From NCBI RefSeq assembly GCF_001625215.2, contig NC_030381.2, forward strand, positions 3,249,131-3,313,130: DNA of 64,000 nt, given 5' to 3'. The position numbers and the translations under genes are program-made. Below the pieces are notes generated by a model, which saw only the letters and a program-made list of their open reading frames with translations, was not told the origin of the DNA and did not search any database. The DNA comes from Daucus carota subsp. sativus (Eukaryota > Streptophyta > Magnoliopsida > Apiales > Apiaceae). This document shows, in pieces, positions 35,185 through 48,987 of the stretch. The first letter of the stretch is position 1; each line of letters opens with the position of its first letter.

Positions 35185-38100
35185 ATGAGTAGTGAATTAG
35201 GCCGTATATGCCAGGTGGAAACAAGGAGATGGCTTTGGTTGATTGGCCTAGTTTTTGCCTTTGTGTTAATGGCTCAGTATGTGGAACTTCCATATGGTAA
35301 TATTATATCGTCTGTACTTCCCGACGGTAGGACTCAAGTATCTGAAAAGAGCAGTCCCCTGCCTGCTAATCTATCTAGTGACACTAGCAAGTCTGGCAAC
35401 ACTGCAGATCTTGATAACCTGAACTCTACTCGGACACCATTGTCCAATGTGCAAACTGATACTGCTAAAAGTAATGAGGTAAAGAATTTGACCCAAGAAA
35501 GTGACTCTTCCTTGGTATCCAATTCTGCATCAGATAATCCTTCACTGACTACTAAACCAGAAGATAATGTTGTCCTGACACAAGAGAATGAGATTTTAGG
35601 TGACATTCCTATGTCCCCTTCATCTGCATCACCTGTAATGTCTCCAACAGGTGTGAACTTGACGACGAGTGCTGTTATATCTAGTGGTCCAAGCATATCA
35701 CCAGTGAGCAATGAGGCACAGGAAAAAGTTCACAACACTGATGGACCTGGTACTTCAGAAAGCATTAATAACTCTTCTGTGAAGAAAAGGCCGAAGAGTC
35801 AAGAAGTTCCTGTTTTATCTGTATCTGAGATGAATGATATGTTGAAAAAAATTCGTGCTTCATCCAGTTCAACGGTATGCTAATAGTTAGAAGACCAATC
35901 GAGTTTTATAAAAGAACAAATAGTGTACACTTGTTGATGATATATAATGTAAATTTGTTTATGTGGATTTGGTCTGGTTCTGATTTATCTTCTTTTCCCT
36001 GGGTTTTAGGTACCAAGATGGTCATCAGCAGTTGATCAGAGACTACTTGATGCAAAATCACAGATTGAGAGTGCTCCCATCAATAAGAATGACCAAGGCC
36101 TATATTCCCCTCTTTACCGGAATGCATCTATGTTTCGGAGGTATATATCTTAACCAATTTATATTATTTTCTTAACTAGTGAGAATGGCCTGATTATGTA
36201 TGACCAGCAAGTGAAATGTGTAAATAGTCCCCCCTCCCCCCTTCACACTCACGAAGATGTAGATTGTAGACACAAAAGGATAGCAAGGGATGGTTTTGGA
36301 CCAACTGATCCTAAATCAGTTCTAAACATATATATGTGACAAAAGAACATTAGATTAGCATGGTATGAGGATGGTGACGATGTTCATGCATAATGATATT
36401 GAAATCCATCACGTTAGACGGAAAACCATTTTTGAAATTATGAATAGCTTATTCGCTTATTCCTGTAAGTTCAAATTATCTATTTGTATAATTATATGCA
36501 CAAAGATATAGAAGACAACCAGGGCCGTCTCCAGGATTTCGGAGGCCCTAGTATTTTTGAACCAAAATCTAAAATTTGATGAACTAAAATCACGTGAAAA
36601 ATTTGCAGTAGTAAAAATAATTCTCAACTAAGAAACAGAGCATAAAAATGATTGTTACTCTTTATTCTATTACACGGGCCTAAAGTTAAAGTACTGTCCA
36701 TATTCCTAAACTGGTGTAAACGGGAGAAGAATAGATATTATTTTAATAATTTTATTAAATATAATTAATAACTAATAATTATAAATATTAATACTACATG
36801 TATGTATATATATTGGAGGCCCCTGTACTGCTGGAGGCCCCAGGCAAATAACTGGGGAGACTCCCCTTGAAGCCGGCTCTGAAGACAACGAATAGTTACA
36901 TACTGACATTTACCTAGTAAATACAAATATTTTCATTTGGAGTCAGGTATACTATAGAGTATAGATTCATGCACATAGTATTCTCCAGCTGACAAATTTT
37001 GAGAAATTATTTCTTGTGCTATAAGGTTGCCCCGGAAGCAACAACAGTATGTGGTTAGGACGGTTCAACTCTCTGCCTAGTTTTTGAGATTAAGCTACCA
37101 TTTATCAAATCCATGTTTTAATGTTTTCTCCGGTCTTCTCTGATTTTTTACTAGTTTATTTATTAAGGATTTAAGCTAAATAGAAAATTTGCAACTGAGG
37201 CACAAATTAATGGTATCTTAATTGCAAACAATGTTGGTCACGGCACTTGCTTAAATGATTATATTTTGTTATCAAGTGTAGGAGCTATGAATTAATGGAA
37301 CAGACTCTGAAAGTATACATCTACAAGGAAGGCAAAAAACCAATTTTCCATCATCCACCGCCAGTACTCGCTGGAATATACGCTTCTGAGGGATGGTTTA
37401 TGAAGCTACTGCAGGAAAATAAGCAATATGTTACTAAAAACCCAAAAGAAGCACACCTCTTTTACTTGCCTTTCAGTTCACGTACTCTAGAAGAAGCTTT
37501 GTACGTTCCTGATTCTCACAGTCGCACAAACTTGATCAAATACTTGGACAAGTACCTTGACCTGATTGTCGCGAAGTACCCCTTCTGGAACAGAACTGGT
37601 GGAACTGATCACTTTTTTGTTGCCTGCCATGACTGGGTATGTCACATATAGCTTATGTTTCGATGGTAGCAAACCTTTTATATCTGAAGAGTATGCATTG
37701 TCTGTTTTTTGGTGTGAAAACATTACTGCATGTTACATTTAAGATTGCCAAATGCCATCATTGATTACAAGTTTGTTCATTGCAATAACATAAATTGTGA
37801 AGGAGATGCTAACAATATCGTCATATGTCATATTTTCAGGCGCCAGCTGAAACACGGATACGTTTCAACAATTGCATTAAAGCTCTGTGCAATGCCGATA
37901 TCAAAGAAGGCTTTAGATTGGGAAAGGATGTGTCTCTTCCAGAAACAATGGTTCGTTCAAAGAAGAATCCCTTAAGAGACCTTGGAGGCAATGCTCCTCG
38001 CCAACGACCCATACTTGCCTTCTTTGCCGGCCAGATGCATGGATATCTCCGTCCCCTGTTATTACAACAATGGCAAGACAAAGACCCCGACATCAAGATC

Positions 38101-38496
38101 TTCAAAAAACTGCCCAAGTCCAAGAAAAACAGAGTCTACACCGAGTACATGAAAAGTAGCAAGTACTGTTTATGTCCAAAAGGCTATGAAGTCAACAGTC
38201 CTAGAGTAGTGGAAGCAATCTACTTCGAATGTGTGCCTGTAATAATATCCGATAACTTTGTGCCACCATTCTTCGAAATTTTGAACTGGGAGTCATTCGC
38301 TGTTTTCATACAAGAGAAGGATCTTCCAAATCTGAAGAACATTCTTCTCTCGATCTCAGACAGAAGATATCAAATACTGCAACAGAGAGTGAAGCAGGTA
38401 CAACAACATTTTCTTTGGCATTCCCAGCCTATAAAATACGACATATTTCATATGATACTCCACTCTGTGTGGTACAATAGAGTTTTTCAGGGATAG
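35185..38496 (+). CDS. GT47 exostosin-type glycosyltransferase, type II Golgi membrane protein
   Basis: Coding exons 35185-35874, 36010-36140, 37282-37636 and 37840-38496 join in frame to about 610 residues. The N-terminus has a short basic cytoplasmic tail and a membrane anchor around residues 15-36 (WLWLIGLVFAFVLMAQYV). A Ser/Thr-rich stem of about 190 residues follows, then the exostosin domain: VYIYKEGKKPIFH, GGTDHFFVACHDW, LAFFAGQMHG-YLRPLL, and CLCPKGYEVNSPRVVEAIYF-ECVPVIISDNFVPPFFEIL. These are the hallmarks of plant GT47 proteins that act in the Golgi on wall polysaccharides; the acceptor sugar cannot be told from sequence. An upstream in-frame ATG at 35110 lies before the acceptor of this exon, so I prefer 35185. 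The region 34190-35120 probably holds a 5'UTR exon and intron. A hAT element sits in intron 2. No lesions seen. Confidence 0.9.
36520..36881. mobile_element. hAT-type element in intron 2 of the glycosyltransferase gene
   Basis: Termini CAGGGCCGTCTCCAGG and AGCCGGCTCTG are imperfect inverted repeats, flanked by the perfect 8-bp duplication AAGACAAC (36512-36519 and 36882-36889). Non-coding, 362 bp. Confidence 0.82.
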
Positions 38497-38499
38497 ATG

Positions 38500-39960
38500 T
38501 GCATGAATATTTCATGTACAATATGTGTTTTTTAGGATGTGATGAAGTAGATGACAGAAGGGTTTACAATCAAATATCAATAGAAAGGTACAAATTTGTG
38601 TTTTTGTTGTTTTGTTTAACATTCATGTTTTTAAGCCATCTCAGAAACTAAATAATGGTCCAACTTCAGTCATAATTATCATGTATATAATATATATTCA
38701 ATTACTGTCATGTTTTGCCGGACCTTTTCGATTTGTGATTTTTTTATATAGTATTCTAATTAAATTAATATTTAACATGTGTTTAATATTTTTATTTAAT
38801 AAAGTAAGTCTAATTTTTAAAAAAGAGGTGCTCTAAGAAAAGCACGGTGTGTGTTTTTTTTAAGTGACTTAGTTTTGAAGAATAAGATTAACAGAATTGA
38901 TGAAAATGATGATGGTAATAAATAGAAGATTGTCATTGCATGAGAGTTGCATAATTATTTAAATAACGTGATTATGGTGTATAAGTAATTATTTTATTCA
39001 GATTATATAATTGCTTTATTACCGTTAAAAGTTATGTCAAAGTTCTGTGCAATTAATAAAAGCCAGGAGTTTGGATTTTAAGAGAAATAAGAAATAGGAG
39101 AAAACTTGGTTATTATATATGTTGCATGTGATTATTATATATGTATTTAATTGACTGCGTGTATATATTATATGTTTCCAATGTGTTTTTATCAAGCATT
39201 TATTATTACAAAATATTTATAATATTATTGTCTATATTCTCGAAAGTAGGGGTTTTATGAATATTTTTTTTAATTTGAATGCATCAATTTTTTATATTCA
39301 ATATAAAATTAAATTTGCAAAAGTTATAATTATTCAACCAAGGTTTCTGTTCTTTTAACTACTTTTTGTTAATCAATCAAAATCTATCCTTATAATATTC
39401 AATATATACATTTCCATTAAAAATTATTTTTATTAGTCATATATAATATTATAAAAGAAGATAATCAAACTTAATTGGTGTATAATTATTGTTAAATACT
39501 GAGTTTGACCACCAAAATCTAGGAAACACTCTCAATGAAGTTATGGGTTAGGAGTGGCTGGTATTTGACGGTGGATAGAGCTCTCAAGATACAGAAGCAA
39601 CCAAAGAAGTAACTAAGTCATGATTTTCTAATAAAAACTTTGTTATTTATGAAGCTGTAAACACGTGTGGCATGATTATGTGATTATGCATGCTCCCATC
39701 CTTTTTATTTGCAATTTCGGTATAACAAAAATGGAAGTTTAGAACAAAATGGAAGTTCAGAAATTGGAAAAAATTTAAAGTGGGAAAAAACCCGAACAAC
39801 TGAACAAGACAGTCGTTGTGATTTGTGATAATTACGTGTATCCTATATTTCTTATCGGAAAAGAATATTGCTCCGTCATACTAAATTCTAAGAACTAAAC
39901 CAACTGTTTAATAAACTTGTTACAATCCCAACAGGATTCGGGTATACAATCCGGATGAAT
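38500..39960. other. Intergenic; no gene seen
   Basis: After the glycosyltransferase stop codon the sequence is a likely 3'UTR up to roughly 38600-38700, then AT-rich with no recognised gene, repeat or element. Confidence 0.4.
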
Positions 39961-39964
39961 ATGA

Positions 39965-40195
39965 TACTCTCTCTGATCCTTATTATAAGTCACCAACACT
40001 TTTTGCACACACTTTTAGGTGCTTTGATCACACACTTAAAATTATTTTTTTTAAAATTTTCTTTTTCTGAATTAAAATATATATCAAATATTTTAATTCA
40101 GAAAAAGAAAAATTAAAAAAAAATAATTTTAAGTAGATGGTCAAAGACCTAGAATTGTGTGCAAAAAGTCTCGGTGTCTTATATTAAGGACCAGA
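39965..40195. mobile_element. Stowaway-like foldback MITE
   Basis: The arms are inverted repeats: CTTATTATAAGTCACC and TTTTTGCACAC on the left match GTGTGCAAAAAG and the GGTGTCTTATATTAAGG on the right. The centre is palindromic (TTTTTCTGAATTAAAATA / TATTTTAATTCAGAAAAA). The termini are degenerate and no target duplication is certain. Confidence 0.55.
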
Positions 40196-41700
40196 CAACC
40201 TAATTTGTGTGCAACTTCAAACACTACTATACTTCACTAATTCAGCTAAATACTCCACTAGTAAAAGCCATGCAGTCAAGATAATGAATCAAGTACAGCA
40301 CTTAAACGAGTAACAATCGTCTCTGTTTGTAATTTGTACTCTGGTGTCTCCGTTTGCATGTCCTTATTAGCATTTGTTTTCATCGGAACTTTTGGTCTCT
40401 TATTATAAGGCTACAAGCTCGTTCCAAGAATCATATCATATGGTAATGCTTCACATCACAAAGGTTGAGGATGACCTTACTGGCCAGTGGCCAGATCCCT
40501 CATCATAGTCACTGAGAACTCCACTTTCTTTCCTCTTGTTTTATTTTTATGTAGTCATTAAATATTATACCAGTCTGGTTTACACTTTGCAGAAATGAAA
40601 GTGGATGACTGCATCATGATTTTAAAACCTTCCCTCTCCAGCTTTCAATCAATAATGATGGAAGACAAAGTTCCGAAAATAAATTTTACAGAAAAAGTAG
40701 CAATGCAGGTGTTAACTTTAGGCTAATTTGCTCCGGTTTCTTACTTGCAGGATTGAGATATTCTGTTGCTAACGGATCATTATGCTTATGCAGAAGAAGA
40801 TGTTGCACCAACGTAAACTGTTTAACAAATATAATGTGGCTATAATTCTCACGGTAAACTTCAAAATACATGATTATCCAACTGAGTCTAATAGTTGACA
40901 AATTGGAAAAAATTTAAACATTCTGGTAAACTTCGATCACAACTAATATTCCTCTTTAGAAAACTCATCACTTGTTCTTCCTCATCTTTAAAAACTCATC
41001 ACTTGTTCTTCCTCATCATTGTTAAATTTTATAACAAAGTCAGATCCATATTATATCCGCAATTGTTTTGAAATCTCTTTACTATCATACTTTTTCTACA
41101 TGAAATTGCATAGCCATAACCCAACCGTTTGAAAAACTTTTTCCAGTGACTTGATTCTTTTAAATTTTTTTCTTTATAAAAAATCACTTTTATTTTTATT
41201 ATTACATTTTTAATAACCCACAAATCATTAGTAAGTCAAACTTAGCCAAACAAATAATCCAAACTCCTCGCTTATCACATTAAATCATCTTAACTCATAA
41301 GTCATAATTTTAAACTTAGCCAACCAGCTCTAATTCATGTAACTAAGTAATCTTTGCCTTAGAGCACAGTTGGATAGTTGATTAAGAGTTTTTCCTCCAT
41401 CATCCCAGGTTCTGGGTTGGACTCGGCTCATCTCGAAAATTCTTAGAACATATATTTAAATAAATGAAGTCGAACAAGTATCTTGTAACCAGAATCTAGA
41501 ACTATTTTTCTCAATAAACTCCAGCAGACATGTTTGTATCAAATATTCCATAGAAAAGGATAATTCCTTCTACCCCGTAAATAATCAAATCTTAAGTAAA
41601 TTGCTAGTTGAACTTATAATATATGAAAAAACACTTAGGTTAAGCTAAGCAGAGTAAACCAGAGCTCCCACAATAACCAGCCCCCAACGCCCATTATCAG

Positions 41701-43906
41701 TTATAGAATCGCCACATTAACACGACTTTGTGTTCCTTGAATTCGTTTCACAAGATGCTTTATGACACTCCTCTTAGTTGTCATTCGATCCCCATATTCA
41801 GACGTACAAACTGTGCGTGGGTTTTCTATTGTCTCAGGCCGACGAGTATAAAAAACAAACCTCTGAAGATTGGGAGCATGTTGAGCGAGGCAAATGGCAA
41901 GCTCTGCAGCAATCGCACATCCAGCATATCCACGATACTCTACAGTCTTAAGTTGCTCGTGGCAACGTATTGCATTTTCTTGAGCATTGTCCGGGGCTAC
42001 AATTTGCTGAGTATGGGACGGCCAAATTCGTCTTGCCTGGTCGTGATACATCAGCTGCAAACCAACATAAATTCATGTCAAACACTGCCTGCCCTGCCAA
42101 CTTATATCAAAACAATCCAACTTATAAGAATTGAGACCATACAATCATTACATGGCAAAATTAATAAAAAAAAGTAAAATTAAATATAAAAGGTGCATTA
42201 AACCTTCAACTTGAATGTGTGCAACAGGGGACACGCCTCTATTAAGGAGGTCGATAGAATAAGGTCATAATCCTGTTGCCAAAGAACTATCTCTAATTGC
42301 TGAAGATTAGCAAAAGTTGGGAATCCACTAAATGCAGAGCGGAGCTACAAAATTAGAAAGGTGCAAAAGCATCAAGATTGTGCACAGAGTACAGAATAAA
42401 CTTATTAGGAATTTAAGAAACCAGCAGAACATATGACATTATAGCAGGTATTGAACTAACCTTGTACCAGTTAACCGACAGTTTTTCAAGCTGAGAAGCC
42501 ATGCCAGATAGGGTATCCGAATCAGGAAGATACGCCCCTACAAAAGTAGCATCCACAAGTGAAGGAATGCTACGATATTCCACATCAATATCAGCCTCAC
42601 CAAATATAAAGGAAGTAAGATTTGGAGCAAATACACGGAGAATTCTGAACTTAAGAGGCCACAAGCTTTGAAAAAACTCCAAGTGTTTCAGCCCAAGGGA
42701 TGACACAACAAGTTCCCGGGAGTGTTCTGAAGAGGCAGCAAGTTTCCGGGAGTGTTCTGAAGAGGCAGCATCATCATCACTGCTCCAGTTGTGAAGCGAC
42801 AGATGTTGAAGATTAAGACAATTAGTTAAAACCCATTGGATTAAAGGTCCTTTTATAATCACTGTGTCCAAGTGAAGAGATTTGAGTGCAGTATTGAGAA
42901 TTAAGGCAGGATTGGTGGAAAAAATGTCGGAAAAATTGATTCTGGGACAATTGTTATGATATTCGTAATCAGGTCCAAAGTTGAGTTCCAAATGGTGAAC
43001 CTCTTTGACAAAGGCATATTGGACCCAATTGTGAATATGAGAGCCATAACAAGTATTGAGGGGCATATGTATTCTGAGGCTATCAAGATATGGAGCTCGG
43101 TTTGCACTCATCACGCGGTTAACCCATTCAACAAACTTGTCCATTTCAGGTTGGGGATAAGATGCTAATTTTAGATATTCAGCAAACTTGTACATTTCAG
43201 GTTGGGGATAAGATGCTAATTTTAGAGAGGCAATAGTTTCAGGATCGATACTGAAATCTAGATCCATGAGGTGAGTCCAAACATGTTTCCACCTCTTGGA
43301 AAGAATGCTGGTTCTCCCTGCTGTTTTCATATCACCAGTTAAGATGAGCACGTAAATCAGCACATCATCAGGTAAACCGCTTATCAAATCAACACCATGA
43401 TCATAGTCTTCAGTGAGATCAGTCTTGTGAAACAGCCTTCTCTTCTTTATACTCACATATGTTTTATATTCCTGACAGACATCTCGGAGACGTGCCCAAG
43501 CATCCATAGCATTAGTAATACGATGCAATTTTATTCGGGCAAGTAAATAGGGGGAGATAGTGGCATAAATCCACGTAAGAAGAAGTGCATCTTGTCGACG
43601 CCAAAGAAAGGTGTCATCATCGTCAACACGTCTAGTGACTATAGTGTTATCAGCAAGTGATGGAGCACGAATGGTTGGATCGATATGATGGAGAAGATTA
43701 TGATCCCGAGCAGCATTGCGGAAAAGAGCAGACCAGGTGCTGTAATCGACTTGAATAAGATCAAGAACAACAGGAATTAGCTTCTTAATGGAGGAGTATT
43801 GCCGAGGAACAAAATTCTTGTCCTCCTTCTTTTTAATTCTTGGTGCATATAACTTTTCATGTATGTAATTAAGGGTGTCCCGGTCTAGAACTTTCGATGC
43901 AGCCAT
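41701..43906 (-). CDS. Gag-like/F-box/LRR-FBD fusion protein, paralog 1
   Basis: Exons 42461-43906, 42204-42344 and 41701-42054 encode about 646 residues, all joins in frame. Residues about 40-150 resemble the Gag region of Copia-type retroelements (UBN2-like): VVLDLIQVDYSTW, ARDHNLLHHI, ALLLTWIYATISPYLL, MDAWARLRDVCQEY. Residues about 172-212 are an F-box: DLISGLPDDVL, RTSILSKRWKHVWTHL. The rest is leucine-rich (HLELNF, LKSLHLDTVII, LNLQHLSLHNW) and ends in an FBD-like region (CPLLHTFKLK, LKTVEYRGYAGC). F-box proteins act as substrate receptors of SCF ubiquitin ligases; here the Gag-like part would be an extra binding or assembly domain (inference). Compared with its paralogs it has two in-frame internal duplications, around residues 228-250 (KLASYPQPEM twice) and around 385-402 (AASSEHSR twice). 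Start ATG is at 43904-43906; a telo-box-like motif lies 38 bp upstream. Confidence 0.85.
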
Positions 43907-43943
43907 GAGAATTCAGACTTGAGAATACTCTGCTTCTGACTTT

Positions 43944-43964
43944 TAGGGTTAGGGATTAGGGTTT
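43944..43964 (-). promoter_or_regulatory. Telo-box-like motif upstream of paralog 1
   Basis: On the minus strand AAACCCTAATCCCTAACCCT lies about 40-60 bp upstream of the ATG. AAACCCTAA telo-box motifs are known in promoters and 5' leaders of plant growth- and ribosome-related genes. Here it may sit in the leader. Confidence 0.5.
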
Positions 43965-46041
43965 ACTTTATATATCCTCGAGCTTGGAGTTTTTGCAAGA
44001 GGGTTATTATGTTTCTTCAATTTTTTTCTTAATAAAATCTTAATATTTATATTTTTGTTGAATTTTTCTTTGAAAAATAACGGGTGAAAATATAAGTATT
44101 GTCTCAAAATACTTACAAAAAGTCAAAATTATTATTATAAGATATTTTAGGTGAGAGAATATTGTTGAATCAGATATCATATCACAGACTTTAAATATTT
44201 TTAAAATGATTTTAAAAATATATTTTATAAAATTTTAGATCAAATGTTATAAAATTTTATTAACTTATATGTGTTCGTACCTGAAATTAAGGCCAGTCCA
44301 TTTTGCAAATTATTCAACTTACATAAAACAGATATTTTTGCAATGCCAATAGGGTCATTATCAATTAATTAACATATCCATTCATTTATGAATATAATAT
44401 AATTTAAAAAGTTAATATCTTGTAAAAATTTGCATGATATGTGTATCAATATTTATCATATAATAATCAACCGTTTTGAAATTTTTTCATAATTTTAATT
44501 TTTTACTATATAATAGTTATGTGATTTTGGGGACCTCTTTGAAATTCGAAAAATCTATTTAAAATATGATATTATTTTGATTCAAATCGTAAATAACTTT
44601 TCATTCTTACAATTTTTTTGAAGAGATCGCAAATATTAAATATTATTTTATAAATTAATATAAAAAAAATTCAATACATAATTCGATACTAAGATATGAT
44701 GAAATCAAAACTGTCAGATTATAATTTTTACGACATTAAGTATAGATAAAATCGAACCAAATCGATTTCGATGATCAGATCAACGCCGCTGTCAACATTA
44801 TTAACCCCATCCCCTCCCCGACTAAATTAGAGACAAAACCGTGTCTGCATTGATTAAGTCAAATTAGAACAAGATTTTCTCTCCAAATTTAAGCCACGTC
44901 GATAGCTTGGGGCCTGTTTAGGACATCTATAAGTTCAACTCAAATTATAGATACATGAGAGTATAGTTGAAATTTGATATTTTAATGAGATTATCAATAT
45001 TTTTTATTTTTTTTTGTTAAGGATTTTTTGATGGTCGGAGTTGCTCTAGAAATTTGGTAATTCACCTGAAAGAGTTGGAAAGAATGGGAGCAGAACACCT
45101 CTACAGTTATACTGCTCTAGTAATGTGTAGCAAAATTTTACGATCCATAAACAAATTTTCTGTTGCAGCAGATTATTTTGCTTATGAAGAAGAAATGCTG
45201 TGCCAATGTATATTGGTTAACAGCTACTGTGTGGCTACTTCCTGGTTATAAGCTTCATGTACTTTGAAGTTAAAATGAATAAAGTACATCTCTTAAACGG
45301 GTAACAATGGTTCTCTGTTTGTATGTCCTTATAAGCATTTATTTTCACCGGAACTTGTGGTCTCTTATATGGTGTATCAGCATTTGTTTTCATCGGAATT
45401 TGTGGTCTCTTATAAGGCTACAAGCTTGGTTTAAGAATCATATGGCGACGCTTCACATCTCAAATTTTAAGCTCCATACTCAAATTTTTTGTTTAAAAGA
45501 ATAATCATGCTCATAAAAGTCTTCTGAAGAAATGTGTGTTCTTAAAGTCATCAAAATCAATCTTGATACACACATTCTAAACAGGTACTGCTTGGATTAC
45601 TCTATCTTAACTAGTCAGACAACTGCAAACTGTTTGAACTTGAAGATCTTTAAGCATTTTTATATTCAGCTCACGTCCAATGTAAAAGATGTGCCTACTT
45701 ATGTTTATAGCAGAAGCTCAATATATGAATAAATCGATCTATAGAGGAGTTCTCTGGTCTAGCCATATAAAAGTGAGGAAAAAGAAAATATATAAGAAAT
45801 GAAGTTGAACAAGTATATTAAACAGAATCCAAAACTATTTTTCTTCATCAGGCAGACAGGTTTGTATCAAATATTCCATAGAAGACGATAATAACTTTTA
45901 ACCCGTAAATAATCAAATCTTAAGTAAATTGCTAGCTGGACCACGTAATATATGAAAAACACTTAAGTTGTGCTAAGCAGAGTAAACAAGTTATATTAAG
46001 CAAAAGTTCCCACAATAACCAACCCCCAACGCCATGATAAA

Positions 46042-48181
46042 TTATAGGATCACTACATTAACACGAATTTGGGTTTCTTGAATTCGTTCCACAAGATCCT
46101 CTAGGACACTCCTCTCAATTCTCATTCGATCCTCATATTCAGAGGTCCAAACTGCGCGTGGGTTTTCTATGGTCTCAGGCCGACGAGTATAAAAAACAAA
46201 CCTCTGAAGATTGGGAGCATGTTGAGCGAGGCAAATGGCAAGCTCTGCAGCAATCGCACATCCAGCATATCCACGATACTCTACAGTCTTAAGTTGCTCG
46301 TGGCAACGTATTGCATTTTCTTGAGCATTGTCCGGGGCTACAATTTGCTGAGGATTGGACGGCGAAATTCGTCTTGCCTGGTCGTGATACATCAGCTGCA
46401 AACCAACATAAATTCATGTCAAACACTGCCTGCCCTGCCAACTTATATCAAAACAATCCAACTTATAAGAATTGAGACCATACAATCATTACATGGCAAA
46501 ATTAATAAAAAAAAGTAAAATTAAATATAAAAGGTGCATTAAACCTTCAACTTGAATGTGTGCAACAGGGGACATGCCTCTATTAAGGAGGTCGATAGAA
46601 TAAGGTCATAATCCTGTTGCCAAAGAACTATCTCTAATTGCTGAAGATTAGGAAAAGTCGGGAATCCACTAAATGCAGAGCGGAGCTACAAAATTAGAAA
46701 GGTGCAAAAGCATCAAGATTGTGCACAAAGTACAGAATAAACTTATTATGAATTTAAGAAACCAGCAGAACATATGACATTATAGAAGGTATTAAACTAA
46801 CCTTGTACCAGTTAACTGACAGTTTTTCAAGCTGAGAAGCCATGCCAGATAGGGTATCTGAATCAGGAAGATACGCCCCTACAAAAGTAGCATCCACAAG
46901 TGAAGGAATGCTACGATATTCCACATCAATATTAGCCTCACCATTTATAAAGGAAGTAAGATTTGGAGCAAATACACGGAGTATTTGGAAGTTAAGAGGC
47001 CACAAGCTTCGGAAAAACTCCAAGTGTTTCAGCTCAGGGGATGACACAACAAGTTCCCGGGAGTGTTCTGAAGAGGCATCATCATTATAATAATCAGTGC
47101 TAGCCCTACAGTCGTGAACCGACAGACGTTGAAGATTCAGACAATTAGTTAAAACCCATTGGATCAAAGGTCCTTCTATAATCACTGTTTCCAAGTGAAG
47201 AGATTTGAGTGCAGTACTGAGAATTAAGGCACGATTGGTGGAAAGGATGTCGGAAAAATTGATTCTGGGATAATTTTTACGATGTCCATAATGATGAGGT
47301 CCAAAGTTGAGTTCCAAATGGTGAACCTCTTTAGCAAAGGCAAATTGGACCCAATTGTGAATATGAGCGCCATAACAAGTACTGAGGGGCATATGTATTC
47401 TGAGGCTATCAAGATATGGAGCTCGGTTTGCACTTATCACGCCGTTAACCCATTCAACAAACTTCTCCATTTCAGGTTGGGGATAAGATGTTAATCTTAA
47501 AGAGGCAATAGTTTCAGGATCGTTCCTGAAATCTAGATCCATGAGGTGAGTCCAAACATGTTTCCACCTCTTCGACAGAATGCTGGTTCTCCCAGCTGTT
47601 TTCATATCACCCATTAGGATCAGCACGTGAATCAGTACATCATCAGGTAAACCGCTTATCAAATCAACACCATGATCATAATCTTCAGCGAGATTAACCT
47701 TGTGAAACAGCCTTCTCTTCTTTTTAATCACATTGGTGTTATATTCTTGACAAATATCTCGGAGATGTGCCCAAGCATCCATAGCACTAGTAATACGATG
47801 CAATTTTATTCGGGCAAGTAAATAGGGGGAAATAGTGGCATAAATCCACGTAAGAAGGACTGCATTTTGTCGACGCCAAGGAATGGTGTCATCATCACCA
47901 ATACGTCTAGTGACTATAGTTTTATCAGCAAGTGATGGAGCAGGAATGGTTGGATCGATATGATGGAGAAGATTATGATCTCGAGCAGCATTGTTGAAAA
48001 CAGAACACCAGGTGTTGTAATTGACTTGAATAAGATCAAGAACAACAGGTATCAACTTCTTGATGGAGGAGTATTGCCGAGGAACAAAATTCATGTCATC
48101 CATCTTTTTAATTCTTGGGACATATAACTTTTCATTGATGTAGGCAAGGGAGTCCAGGTCTAGAACTTTCGATGAAGCCAT
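46042..48181 (-). CDS. Gag-like/F-box/LRR-FBD fusion protein, paralog 2
   Basis: Exons 46802-48181, 46545-46685 and 46042-46395 encode about 624 residues. The layout is as in paralog 1: Gag-like region (VVLDLIQVNYNTW, AVLLTWIYATISPYLL, MDAWAHLRDICQEY), F-box (DLISGLPDDVLIHVL, RTSILSKRWKHVWTHL), leucine-rich repeats and FBD-like tail (LKTVEYRGYAGC). It lacks the two internal duplications of paralog 1. The middle exon is exactly 141 bp in all three paralogs. Replacements against the others are mostly mild, and no stop or frameshift is seen over 1.87 kb of coding sequence, which argues for maintained function or recent duplication. The start is at 48181, conserved with paralogs 1 and 3 (M-x-[AS]-SKVLD). 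Confidence 0.85.
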
Positions 48182-48218
48182 GAGAAATTGAGATTTGAGG
48201 ATACTCTGTTTCTGATTT

Positions 48219-48239
48219 CTAGGGTTAGGGGTTAGGGTT
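48219..48239 (-). promoter_or_regulatory. Telo-box-like motif upstream of paralog 2
   Basis: Minus strand AACCCTAACCCCTAACCCTA about 40-58 bp upstream of the start codon, in the same position as in paralog 1. Confidence 0.45.
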
Positions 48240-48783
48240 CGCTTTATTTATTCGTGCAGCTTGGAGTTCTGGCAAGCGGGTTATAATTTGAATATGATCG
48301 GACTTTAGCTAAATAATTTATAATTTATATTGAATATCATTTGATTTTGGATCATAATTTAAAATCAGGATTGAAAAACATCAAATTTTATATTTTAATT
48401 TTTAATTCTAATTAAATATCACAAAATTTTTGATACATTTTTTTGAGCTATTTCACAATATAAATTTCTTAAAATTTCAATTAGATACAACTATTAGACT
48501 TCCAAAGTTCATATTAAGCTTAAATTGGCCAAGATCCAAATGAGAACAATTTAACGTCAGTTTCTATCAGAACTGTTACTAAATACTCGACTTTTTGACA
48601 CACAATTCTAAATTTTTTTATCGTACAATTAAAATTATTATTTTTATAATTTATTTTTTGAATAAAAATATATAATTAATATTATATTTTAGAAAAAAAT
48701 TTTAAAAATAATAATTTTAGATATACGGTCAAAAGATTTAGAAATATGTACCGAAAAGTCAAACGACCAATATCGAGGGAGTA

Positions 48784-48987
48784 CTCTATCTGTCCTTTTT
48801 AGTTTCATTCTGACTTTTTACACTCAATTTAAGGTACATAAAAATAAAAATTTAATTTATTATTTTTAAAATTTTTTTTTATGAAATTTAGATTTTATCT
48901 TTTAAAAATAATAGGTGAAAATATGTTTTTTAATCACATTAAATACGTGTAAAAGTCAAAATAACAGCTTAAAAAGGGCTGAGGTAG
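48784..48987. mobile_element. Stowaway MITE between paralogs 2 and 3
   Basis: TA, CTCTATCTGTCCTTTTTAG at the left; CTTAAAAAGGGCTGAGGTAG, TA at the right, with matching GACTTTTTACAC / GTGTAAAAGTC arms. A related partial element precedes it (48590-48780, with GACTTTTTGACACACAATTC). Non-coding. Confidence 0.7.

Noticed and set aside
41728-42177. 149-codon plus-strand frame over the last exon of F-box paralog 1
   Set aside because: Antisense of the conserved FBD-like exon; similar shadows occur opposite the other two paralogs.
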